A program made the position numbers and the translations under genes. DNA of 54,634 bases. It comes from Peribacillus butanolivorans (lineage in GTDB: Bacteria > Bacillota > Bacilli > Bacillales > DSM-1321). Numbering within the stretch: the stretch's first letter is position 1; every line of letters begins with the position of its first letter. Location: positions 1 through 54,634 of the forward strand of contig NZ_LGYA01000007.1 in NCBI RefSeq assembly GCF_001273755.1, read 5' to 3'. The notes under the pieces are model-generated. The model was not told where the DNA came from and searched no databases. It saw nothing but the letters and a program-made list of their open reading frames with translations. Shown here piece by piece: positions 7,321-14,586 of this stretch.

Positions 7321-9521
7321 GAGCTAGTTTTTTTCATTAAGCTTTCCCAACCGATTTGTAAGTGCTCCCATTCGCCATTTTCAACGTCTCCACGGTAAAT
7401 TATTAATTCGTAACGAGCTGTCAACTTCTGCATCTCATCTGTACCGTACACTGCATCCACATATGCGGCGTACTCCCTTAACGTTTGCCCTTCTGGACGC
7501 GCTAAACCAGCTCGTTTTAATTGTTTCAATAATAATAGATAGGCCGTCGTAAAATGAGAGCCAGATTTCTTTTTATAGCGGAGAATCTGCAGGTGCGGAA
7601 TCCACTTCCTTCTAGAGAAATAACCAATTGTCACAAGCATCAACAAACTTATGAGAGTGATAGAAGTCCATTTCACGATTCCTTCCTGGCTTCCCACAAA
7701 CCTGTCTCTAGATGCTAGAGTATCCTTATCAGGAGTATCATGACGTTCACTAGTCTCCATCTTTTTCTGCTCTGCATTAGCTGGAGTGTCCGTCTCCGAA
7801 TTCTTTATATCATCCTGTTTCAAGTCCGAATTGTAAAATTCAACTTCTCCAGTGAATCCCTTTGTTGGTTCAAAGGGAATCCAGCCAATTCCAGAAAAAT
7901 AAACTTCTACCCAGGAATGAGCATTATTATTCGTTACCTTATAAACGGATTCACCCTTATAAATTGATTTTTCTCCTTCAGTATAACCCTTTACCCACCT
8001 AGCCGGTATATTGGCGGCACGTAGTAAGACGACCATTGCAGTTGAATAGTTGTCGCAATATCCAATCTGGGTCTCGAATAAAAATTGATCGACATAATCT
8101 TGATTTGCCCCCGGATACGCAACATCATCCTTTGAATAAACAAAATCTGGACCATCAAAATAATTTTCAATGGCTTTCGCTTTATCGTACCAATTTGTTT
8201 CATTAATTGTAAGCTGCGATGCCAATTCATATATTCGATTAGGTAAGCCCTCTGGAAGCTGAGTATTTTTATCCATTAAGACACCCATCGTTTCATCCGG
8301 CTCTGTGACCTTCCTTAGCTCAGCCATATCAAACCTCGGCATATCGTAGGTCATTTCATATTCCTTCAATAGAAGGCTTTCGCCGTCTTCCTTTTCGGAT
8401 ATGATTTTGTCCATATCCTTATAAAACTTGAACTCTTTTCCTTTTTTACCCTCGACCTTTTTTAAATAACCTGACTGCGGATGAAGAATATGAGAATACA
8501 ATTCCATCATGGATACTCTCGCTGACATTTCATCTGCTTTTACTACCTCCGGAATATCGTAAGTATTTAACGAAGTCATTTCCTGGCCGTTAGAAAAAGT
8601 AAAAAAGTCTATTCCCTCTAAGGAAACCCATCCTTTTCCAGTATAGACATCTTTGTTCTCCACTTTCCAGTAATGACCTGCAGGAGCATTGTTATAAAAG
8701 ACAATAGAACTATCTGGCTCTATCGATCCGCCAAGTTCCGAATCATCTTCATCATACCCCACCCTTTTGTCTGTGGAACTACTATCTTCTTTCATCACTT
8801 TATCTGAATAAGAAGTAATATACGGAACTGGATCCGGCCATTGTGGAGAGAACTTAGGGGCACCAAAACCGAAAAGGACACTTATCACAATCATACCCGT
8901 AAGGATCAAGATCCATTTCTTGATAGGAGCCCTTGAAAACCTAAGCTGCTCCTGAATGGACAGACGCATCAAGGCCAGCAGACCGAGCATTGCAAAACCA
9001 ATAATGATGATTCTTATCATTGCCTTATCACCATCATAGGGAGTAAATGTATCAAGTATCGATATAAAAATCACCGTTAACATAAAAAAGAAAAAGATAC
9101 TTTGCTTCACCATCACCCAGTAATGAATCAAATATGTCACAAGCCAAAGAAGCAAGAAAAATAGAAAAGTTCGAAATGGATTTGAAAGTAACTCCCATTT
9201 TCCATCGTATATATTTGATAGATTGGCTGTGAAATCAAGCAGATAGCCTTTAAACCATGAAAATTCAAATAAAGCGGTTTTCGAATGAAGAAACTGTACT
9301 GAAATCATTATATAAACACTTAAGAGGGTACAGCGGATTAGCCAATGGAAGTGGAAATAATGCAGTAGTAGGGAAAAAATCACAAACAGAACAAAAACAA
9401 CAATATTCCCTGTATCCGTGAGTTTCTCAACAGGCCTTAACCATTCTGTGATCAACAACAGACCAAAGGTATACAGAAGAACATGCATCCACTTTTCCAA
9501 CAAGGGGGTTGAAACATTCAT
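7317..9521 (-). CDS. membrane-anchored transglutaminase-like protein (TgpA/YebA family)
   Basis: A 734-residue membrane protein. The first 200 residues hold about six to seven hydrophobic segments (DUF3488/TgpA-type). A long extracytoplasmic region follows with a transglutaminase-like core: Cys near 489 (QIGYCDNYSTAM), His near 535 (NNAHSWVEVY) and the following GWIPFEPT. Another membrane segment near 620 and a cytoplasmic DUF4129-like tail complete it. The substrate is not known; in this family the Cys-His-Asp core acts on proteins or peptides outside the membrane. It overlaps the preceding DUF58 gene by 4 bp. The order moxR, DUF58, tgpA, guaA, pbuG is that of the B. subtilis yeaC-yeaD-yebA region. 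Confidence 0.85.
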   Translation of the reverse strand: MNVSTPLLEKWMHVLLYTFGLLLITEWLRPVEKLTDTGNIVVFVLFVIFSLLLHYFHFHWLIRCTLLSVYIMISVQFLHSKTALFEFSWFKGYLLDFTANLSNIYDGKWELLSNPFRTFLFFLLLWLVTYLIHYWVMVKQSIFFFFMLTVIFISILDTFTPYDGDKAMIRIIIIGFAMLGLLALMRLSIQEQLRFSRAPIKKWILILTGMIVISVLFGFGAPKFSPQWPDPVPYITSYSDKVMKEDSSSTDKRVGYDEDDSELGGSIEPDSSIVFYNNAPAGHYWKVENKDVYTGKGWVSLEGIDFFTFSNGQEMTSLNTYDIPEVVKADEMSARVSMMELYSHILHPQSGYLKKVEGKKGKEFKFYKDMDKIISEKEDGESLLLKEYEMTYDMPRFDMAELRKVTEPDETMGVLMDKNTQLPEGLPNRIYELASQLTINETNWYDKAKAIENYFDGPDFVYSKDDVAYPGANQDYVDQFLFETQIGYCDNYSTAMVVLLRAANIPARWVKGYTEGEKSIYKGESVYKVTNNNAHSWVEVYFSGIGWIPFEPTKGFTGEVEFYNSDLKQDDIKNSETDTPANAEQKKMETSERHDTPDKDTLASRDRFVGSQEGIVKWTSITLISLLMLVTIGYFSRRKWIPHLQILRYKKKSGSHFTTAYLLLLKQLKRAGLARPEGQTLREYAAYVDAVYGTDEMQKLTARYELIIYRGDVENGEWEHLQIGWESLMKKTSS

Positions 9522-10714
9522 TTCATCATCACCTCTCGTCTGTCGTGTTGCAGATACCCCTGTTCAAGAAAGCAAACCTTTATTCCCCGTGATACTGCTG
9601 CGGATCTTGATTTTTTTTCCTCATCTGTAAAGTCTGCTGGGTTTTTCACACAAAACAACGTTAATCCTTGATTAGCGCGGAATGCACTCAATACTTCTAC
9701 CTTTTCTAATGTTAATTCCGAGACAATGAAAATCACAGCTGCGTTGGCCGGCAGAATTTCCTTCCTTATGATCCCGTTCCAAGTGGTTATCCTACTCGGT
9801 TTTTCTTTAGCAAGGCGGTAAAAAATCTTTCGTTTCTGGTTATTGCCTCCTCCAGTCGGTAAGATTTGCCTCGATCCCGTACTAGCGAAACCAATCTCTA
9901 TGCCTTTTTTTAACATGACATGTACAAAGGAAGCCGTCATTACAATTGCTTCTTCGAAGAAAAGCGATTCCTGATTATCAAGCACGATAAACACATCACG
10001 GTTTTTCTGAACTTCAAATTCCTTTGTCATGATTTCACTTGTTTTAGCCGTTGCCTTCCAGTTAATCCAGGACAACTGATCACCTGGCTGATACTCTCTT
10101 ACGCCAGACACTACTGAATGTTCTCGCTGTGTTTTTTTTGTCAATCCCACTTGTCCCTGATTGAATACGCGCTCAAAATCTCTGTAGGTAAGCTCATGAT
10201 ATGAAGGGAAAACAGTGATTTTTAAAGGTAAATTATATGTCGCTTCCTTTTCAAAGACGCCAAAAAAGTCTCCTGTCCTGAAACGGATTGTTTGAAATGT
10301 ATGCTCACCCCGTGGCAAATTGTCCAAAGTATATGTCATACTGAAGGTATGCCTGAAACCCGGAAAGACAAGTGTTTTGCTTTGCATCCCCCTATTTTCC
10401 AATTCCTTCGGCAACTCTTCCTCTACCATCAAATATAAAAGAGGCAGCCTGTTTTTACGGGTAACAGTTAAAGCTATTTCTACAGAATCGCCTGCTCGGC
10501 ATTCTCTTTTACTGACCTTTCTCTCAACGATAATGTTATTAATCGGATAAAAAAGTAGAATCGTAGAGTACACAGTGAACGGCAAAAATGTATAAAAAAT
10601 AAACCAACTGACAAAACCGCCTTGAAACATCGCAAAAGAAAAGGAAATCGCTATAAGTAATAACAAGCCAATCACACTCATGTTTTCCTTTAAGATGCTA
10701 ATCAAGTTCCGCAT
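9518..10714 (-). CDS. DUF58 domain protein (YeaD-like)
   Basis: 398 residues. Two hydrophobic segments lie near the N-terminus (about 12-60), followed by a beta-rich region. The DUF58 core has its hallmark near residues 210-225, REYQPGDQLSWINWKATAKT, and a following VFIVLDNQE stretch like a VWA-type metal site. Genes of this family sit beside MoxR ATPases and transglutaminase-like proteins, as here, and the three are probably one functional unit at the membrane. Start and stop codons overlap both neighbours (1 and 4 bp), implying translational coupling. Its biochemical role is not established. Confidence 0.85.
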   Translation of the reverse strand: MRNLISILKENMSVIGLLLLIAISFSFAMFQGGFVSWFIFYTFLPFTVYSTILLFYPINNIIVERKVSKRECRAGDSVEIALTVTRKNRLPLLYLMVEEELPKELENRGMQSKTLVFPGFRHTFSMTYTLDNLPRGEHTFQTIRFRTGDFFGVFEKEATYNLPLKITVFPSYHELTYRDFERVFNQGQVGLTKKTQREHSVVSGVREYQPGDQLSWINWKATAKTSEIMTKEFEVQKNRDVFIVLDNQESLFFEEAIVMTASFVHVMLKKGIEIGFASTGSRQILPTGGGNNQKRKIFYRLAKEKPSRITTWNGIIRKEILPANAAVIFIVSELTLEKVEVLSAFRANQGLTLFCVKNPADFTDEEKKSRSAAVSRGIKVCFLEQGYLQHDRREVMMK

Positions 10715-11670
10715 TAGGTCACAGCTCTCTTCACAGGCACTTGAATCGTCGCAACAATCTCGTGAATCACCATGCCAGCATCCACTCCCTCATAATTCGC
10801 TTCTGGCTTCAGGATAAGTCTGTGGGCAAACACGAACGGTACTAAATATTGCACATCATCCGGTAGAACATAATCTCTGCCCTGCAAAAGTGCATAAGCT
10901 TGGGCCGCCTTCATCAATGCAATCGATCCACGTGGACTCACCCCTAAATATACTCTCTCATGCGTACGAGATCGATTAGCCAAATTAACAATATACCGCT
11001 TTATCGTGTCATCCACTATCACTGCTTTAGCCTCTTCCTGTAAAGCTATTAATTCCTCTAAAGTAATAACAGATTCTAACTCTTCAAGTGGTGCGGCATA
11101 TTGAGCTCGGTGCAAAACCTCAATTTCTTCGTCCACACCCGGATAGCCCATTTTCATTTTTAATAGAAAACGATCCAATTGCGCCTCGGGAAGTGGGTAT
11201 GTTCCTTCGTACTCAATGGGATTTTGTGTTGCCATAACGAAAAAGGGTTTCTCCAATCCCCTTGTAACCCCATCAACCGTCACACTTGCCTCTTCCATTG
11301 CTTCAAGCAAGGCAGATTGTGTTTTGGGCGATGTCCGGTTTATCTCATCGGCTAAAATAATATGGCCCATGATTGGTCCTGGTCTAAAAATAAATTCTTG
11401 TTCCTTTGGATTGAAAATTGAAACACCCGTTACATCTGAAGGTAGTAAATCAGGTGTGAATTGTATACGCTTAAAGTTTGCGCCTATCGATCTTGCCAGT
11501 GCTCTGACCATGACAGTCTTACCTACACCAGGAACATCCTCCAATAAAACATGCCCCCCAGAAAGAAGTGCCACGATGCTCAGTTCTGCTATATCTCGTT
11601 TTCCAATAATCACTTTTTCAATATTCCCTAAAATCTTTTCCAGTTTTTGATTTACCTGCTTATAAATCAT
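10714..11670 (-). CDS. MoxR-family AAA+ ATPase (YeaC-like)
   Basis: A 318-residue AAA+ chaperone-like ATPase. Walker A is at about 46-52 (PGVGKTV), Walker B in ILADEINR, and sensor regions include MATQNPIEYEGTYPLPEAQLDRF, the MoxR signature. The C-terminal AAA lid follows (SPRGSIALMKAAQA). MoxR proteins are thought to help assemble or activate partner proteins with VWA or DUF58 domains; the partner here should be the next gene. The start is preceded by AGGAGGTAGAGA. It opens a leftward three-gene operon, divergent from the cobalamin riboswitch operon; 11671-11880 holds only AT-rich promoter sequence without a box I trust. Confidence 0.9.
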   Translation of the reverse strand: MIYKQVNQKLEKILGNIEKVIIGKRDIAELSIVALLSGGHVLLEDVPGVGKTVMVRALARSIGANFKRIQFTPDLLPSDVTGVSIFNPKEQEFIFRPGPIMGHIILADEINRTSPKTQSALLEAMEEASVTVDGVTRGLEKPFFVMATQNPIEYEGTYPLPEAQLDRFLLKMKMGYPGVDEEIEVLHRAQYAAPLEELESVITLEELIALQEEAKAVIVDDTIKRYIVNLANRSRTHERVYLGVSPRGSIALMKAAQAYALLQGRDYVLPDDVQYLVPFVFAHRLILKPEANYEGVDAGMVIHEIVATIQVPVKRAVT

Positions 11671-11880
11671 TCTCTACCTCCTGAAATTACCCTATTACTC
11701 TTATATAACACCTATTATATATTCTTTATACTCGATATACGTTTTACATTAACATCCAATTAAACCTTACATTGTAAGTTTACTAGATAATTCGCAAACC
11801 ATAAACGAATTTCTCTAAAAATATTCATACTGCTTTAGGAAAAAGGTATGGTAAACTGTTGCTAAGTGAATATAAACCTT

Positions 11881-12075
11881 GCAGAAAAAGGTGCTGACTT
11901 GTCAGCTTAATAGGGAATTTGGTGTAAAACCGAAGCTGTTTCCGCAACTGTAAGTGCTAATGAAATAAGATAAATACCACTGTTTGAGGATAAAGATTCA
12001 CATCGATAACCATTCATCCTGTTCAAATGGGAAGGTTCTTAGAGTAAAATGACGCACGAGCCAGGAGACCTGCCT
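11881..12075 (+). promoter_or_regulatory. cobalamin (AdoCbl) riboswitch
   Basis: The conserved pieces appear in the right order: AAAGGTGC, TTAATAGGGAA, GGTGTAAAACCGAAGCTG, TTTCCGCAACTGTAAGTG and the terminal GAGCCAGGAGACCTGCC (12058-12074). It lies upstream of the adenosyltransferase-like and BtuF-like genes, which it should repress when cobalamin is plentiful. Confidence 0.95.
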
Positions 12076-12105
12076 TTTTTATCGTATTCTGCTCTTCGGA
12101 AGATA

Positions 12106-12138
12106 GGAGGATTGTACGGCAATCTTCCATCTTTTTCT
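12106..12138 (+). terminator. hairpin following the cobalamin aptamer
   Basis: GGAGGATTG (12106-12114) pairs with CAATCTTCC (12120-12128) with one G-U pair, followed by ATCTTTTTCT. It could be one of two serial attenuators. Confidence 0.5.
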
Positions 12139-12162
12139 GTTACAGATACATAGGTGATTGAT

Positions 12163-12190
12163 GCCGACCAATGCCCTTGGTCGGCTTTTT
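12163..12190 (+). terminator. cobalamin riboswitch terminator
   Basis: Perfect GCCGACCAA / TTGGTCGGC hairpin with a 5-nt loop and TTTTTCTTTT after it, 60 bp before the first gene. It is the best candidate for the expression platform. Confidence 0.85.
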
Positions 12191-12250
12191 CTTTTACTGA
12201 GAAAAGCGATACCGAGGTGATTCATCTAACTATGAAGAGGAGGAAGAGTT

Positions 12251-12796
12251 ATGGCAAAGAAGGATTTTCGTTTTTTATGCTATCCATACATGCGCGAATC
12301 CGTGTCTACCGTCGATTATGAAATACGTACCGACTCTTTGACGACACAAATTGGCTTGGCCGCCTCGCTTACAAAGGATGTTCCGGATGTATACCGAGAT
12401 TTAATGGAATTGTTGCCGATGACTTATCATTTAAATGGTTCAGTCCGTGGGAAATTGGCCATTACCGACAATGATCTGAAACGTCTAAGTGCAATCTACG
12501 ACCATTATGTCGTAGAAGTTAAAGAGCATATTGAGACATTCGTGCTTCCGCAAGGGTCAACCGCCGCCTGTGTTCTGCATACTTGCCGTAGTGAAGCCAA
12601 AAAGTCGGTCCGTGCTTTACACAAGGTTAGTTTAGAAAGAGAAATCCCTGAAATTCTCTTTGATTACGCCCATTTGCTTGCAAATGTTCTATTCGTGATG
12701 GCTGTCTACGTCAATAAGCAACATGGTATTGAGGAGATTGCTTTTATCAGTAAATCATACCCAACCAAACCAATGAAGAAGAAAACGGAGGAATAA
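12251..12796 (+). CDS. degenerate PduO-type cobalamin adenosyltransferase-like protein
   Basis: 181 residues resembling the helical core of ATP:cob(I)alamin adenosyltransferases: VDYEIRTDSLTTQIGLAASL in the place of the usual D-E-L-N-S/IGLA helix, FVLPQGSTAACVLHTCRSEAKKS in the place of FILPGGS...LHxARTVCRRAER, and the final helix LLANVLFVMAVYVNK. Two features needed for ATP use are missing or altered: the N-terminal TKTGDxG loop is absent (the protein begins MAKKDFRFLCYPYM), and the RRAER motif is replaced by KKSVR. It may bind cobalamin or act as a chaperone rather than adenosylate; that is inference. RBS GAGGAGGAAG. It is followed 3 bp later by the BtuF-like gene, both under the cobalamin riboswitch. 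Confidence 0.7.
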   Translation: MAKKDFRFLCYPYMRESVSTVDYEIRTDSLTTQIGLAASLTKDVPDVYRDLMELLPMTYHLNGSVRGKLAITDNDLKRLSAIYDHYVVEVKEHIETFVLPQGSTAACVLHTCRSEAKKSVRALHKVSLEREIPEILFDYAHLLANVLFVMAVYVNKQHGIEEIAFISKSYPTKPMKKKTEE

Positions 12797-12799
12797 ATA

Positions 12800-13750
12800 A
12801 TGAAGAGAAGCATACGATTTAGTTGGATTTCCACCTTGATACTTGCCCTTTTCCTTACCGGATGTGGAGTAACGGATGACCAGACGGCAAAGGAAAAGAA
12901 AGATACTAATAAGACAGAAGAAGTCAAAGCCTATACCGTTACCGATGATACTGGAAAGAAAATAAAATTTGATAAAGTTCCGGAAACAGTAGTTTCACTT
13001 CAACCAAGTAATACAGAAATTTTATTTAAACTAGGGCTGGGGGATAAGGTCGTTGGCGTGACCGACTTCGATAATTATCCAGAGGAAGCAAAAGATATTG
13101 AACATGTTTCCGACTCGGTGAATATCAATGCAGAGAAAATTATTTCCTTAAAACCAGATGCCGTTATTGCTTATACCATTGGTGATGAAACGACGCTGAA
13201 GCCACTTGAAGATGCTGGAATCCCAGTATTCATTATAAAATCCGCGACAAATTTTGATGATGTTTATGGAGATATTGGGCAAATCGCTGATGTCATGGGC
13301 GTTACTAAAAAAGGCGAAGAATTAGTGAAAGATATCCAAACCCAAATTACAAGTGTTGAAGAAAAAATTGAAACATTAGATGAAAAGGAAAAAACTTACT
13401 TTGAAATTAGTCCAGCTCCAGAAATCTATACAACAGGATCGGAAACCTTCCAACAAGAAATTCTAAAAACTGCAGGCATTGAAAACATCTTTGCCGACCA
13501 AAAAGGCTGGGTTAAGGTTTCAGATGAAGAAATTGTCAAACGAAACCCTAATGCTATCATTACAACTGCTACCTATGCAGATGATGCTGTTGATGAAATT
13601 AAATCCCGTAAAGGCTGGGAAGATATCAACGCTGTGAAAAATGATCAAGTCTATCTACTAGATGAAAATATTATGTCACGTCCTGGACCGAGGATTGGTG
13701 AAGCTGTAGAGCTCGCAGCAAAGACCGTTTATCCAGACTTATTTAAATAA
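12800..13750 (+). CDS. btuF: vitamin B12 ABC transporter substrate-binding lipoprotein (BtuF-like)
   Basis: A 316-residue lipoprotein: signal peptide with lipobox ALFLTGCG, lipidated Cys22, a charged linker, then a class III periplasmic-binding fold (YTVTDDTGKKIKFDKVP, later VVSLQPSNTEILFKLGLGDKVVGV). Members of this fold bind cobalamin, haem or iron siderophores. The upstream cobalamin riboswitch makes cobalamin or a cobinamide the likely ligand. No permease (BtuC) or ATPase (BtuD) gene lies in the window, so the partners must be elsewhere. A terminator follows directly. Confidence 0.82.
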   Translation: MKRSIRFSWISTLILALFLTGCGVTDDQTAKEKKDTNKTEEVKAYTVTDDTGKKIKFDKVPETVVSLQPSNTEILFKLGLGDKVVGVTDFDNYPEEAKDIEHVSDSVNINAEKIISLKPDAVIAYTIGDETTLKPLEDAGIPVFIIKSATNFDDVYGDIGQIADVMGVTKKGEELVKDIQTQITSVEEKIETLDEKEKTYFEISPAPEIYTTGSETFQQEILKTAGIENIFADQKGWVKVSDEEIVKRNPNAIITTATYADDAVDEIKSRKGWEDINAVKNDQVYLLDENIMSRPGPRIGEAVELAAKTVYPDLFK

Positions 13751-13760
13751 TGCGAAAGAA

Positions 13761-13797
13761 GGATGTTCCAAAGTTCTTGGGGCATCCTTTCCTTTTT
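13761..13797 (+). terminator. terminator of the B12-regulated operon
   Basis: GGATGTTCC (13761-13769) pairs with GGGGCATCC (13779-13787) including two G-U pairs, followed by TTTCCTTTTT. It lies 10 bp after the btuF stop. Confidence 0.85.
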
Positions 13798-13984
13798 CTG
13801 CCCTGCTTCTCTGAAGTCTCCTTCGCTACAACCACACACTCTTCAGGAGCAGCCACCCTCCATCGCTAATCCCTTATATTTCTCTTTTAAGGTCTCCCTT
13901 TGCAAATAACGAACCACCTGCTCTTCTTTCATCTTTATGCTAAAATGAATGCAATCTAATCATAAAAAATTCGAGGTAATGATC

Positions 13985-14062
13985 ATGTATAAAAAATTCT
14001 TTATATGGGTCTTAGCAGTTGCCCTTCTTTTAGGGATTCTTAAAACCTTTCTAGATATGTAA
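13985..14062 (+). CDS. 25-residue single-pass membrane peptide
   Basis: Open frame of 25 codons encoding a peptide that begins MYKKFFIWVLAVALL and ends FLDM. Two lysines precede one hydrophobic helix, as in bacterial small membrane proteins. GAGGTAA lies six bases before the ATG. A strong terminator begins nine bases after the stop, so the unit looks like a free-standing gene. Upstream, TGCTAAAAT resembles an extended -10 box without a good -35. I do not recognise the family. It sits between the B12 operon and the type VII secretion locus, but nothing ties it to either. Confidence 0.6.
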   Translation: MYKKFFIWVLAVALLLGILKTFLDM

Positions 14063-14070
14063 CAAAAAAA

Positions 14071-14102
14071 GCCCGATTCTGACTTTCTTCAGGAATCGGG
14101 CC
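14071..14102. terminator. bidirectional terminator
   Basis: GCCCGATTCTGA and TCAGGAATCGGGC form a hairpin with one bulge. A run of T follows on both strands (CATTTTTATTTT to the right, TTTTTTTG to the left). It ends both the small peptide gene and the convergent type VII secretion operon. Confidence 0.9.
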
Positions 14103-14106
14103 ATTT

Positions 14107-14586
14107 TTATTTTCGTTTCACTTCTTCATTCAGCTTCCCCATTTTCGGGATAAGTATAAAAAACAAACAAATAACAGCTAGTGCTAAAACGATACCGAGC
14201 AAAAGCGTCAAATCAATACTAACGGAAGACTCTGTTCCTTCATTGCTCCTCGTTCGAATGTTCACTTCTGAAAATAATCCCAGTTGTTCTGCTTTCGAAG
14301 CAATTGTATTATTGTTCTCCGTTACAGGAGAAAGGAACAGAGAGTCCTTCGTCGAGTCTAAAACATCATATTTCCCTCTTTCAAAAGTAAGATCCTTTTG
14401 TTCATCCGGCAGCCTTTGCTTCTGTTTCAATAATTCTTCCTCATGAAAATACTCCGTTTGAATATCAATATTCTTTTCATGATACTCATTCGGCTCCACT
14501 ATGGGTTCCTCTTCTGCATGCCCATTGGTTGGCTGGCTAAAGAATAAAATTAACAAGGCTAGAAATAAATATTTATTCCGCTTCAT
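14107..14586 (-). CDS. essA: type VII secretion protein EssA (YueC-like)
   Basis: 159 residues, the same length I recall for B. subtilis YueC. An N-terminal signal or membrane segment (about 5-24), a polar stretch rich in Glu, Lys and Gln, and a C-terminal membrane helix (about 127-147, LTLLLGIVLALAVICLFFI) match EssA, an integral component of the Firmicute type VII secretion machine. It is last in the operon and its start overlaps the esaA stop by 14 bp. Sequence conservation in this family is low, so the call rests on architecture and position. Confidence 0.82.
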   Translation of the reverse strand: MKRNKYLFLALLILFFSQPTNGHAEEEPIVEPNEYHEKNIDIQTEYFHEEELLKQKQRLPDEQKDLTFERGKYDVLDSTKDSLFLSPVTENNNTIASKAEQLGLFSEVNIRTRSNEGTESSVSIDLTLLLGIVLALAVICLFFILIPKMGKLNEEVKRK

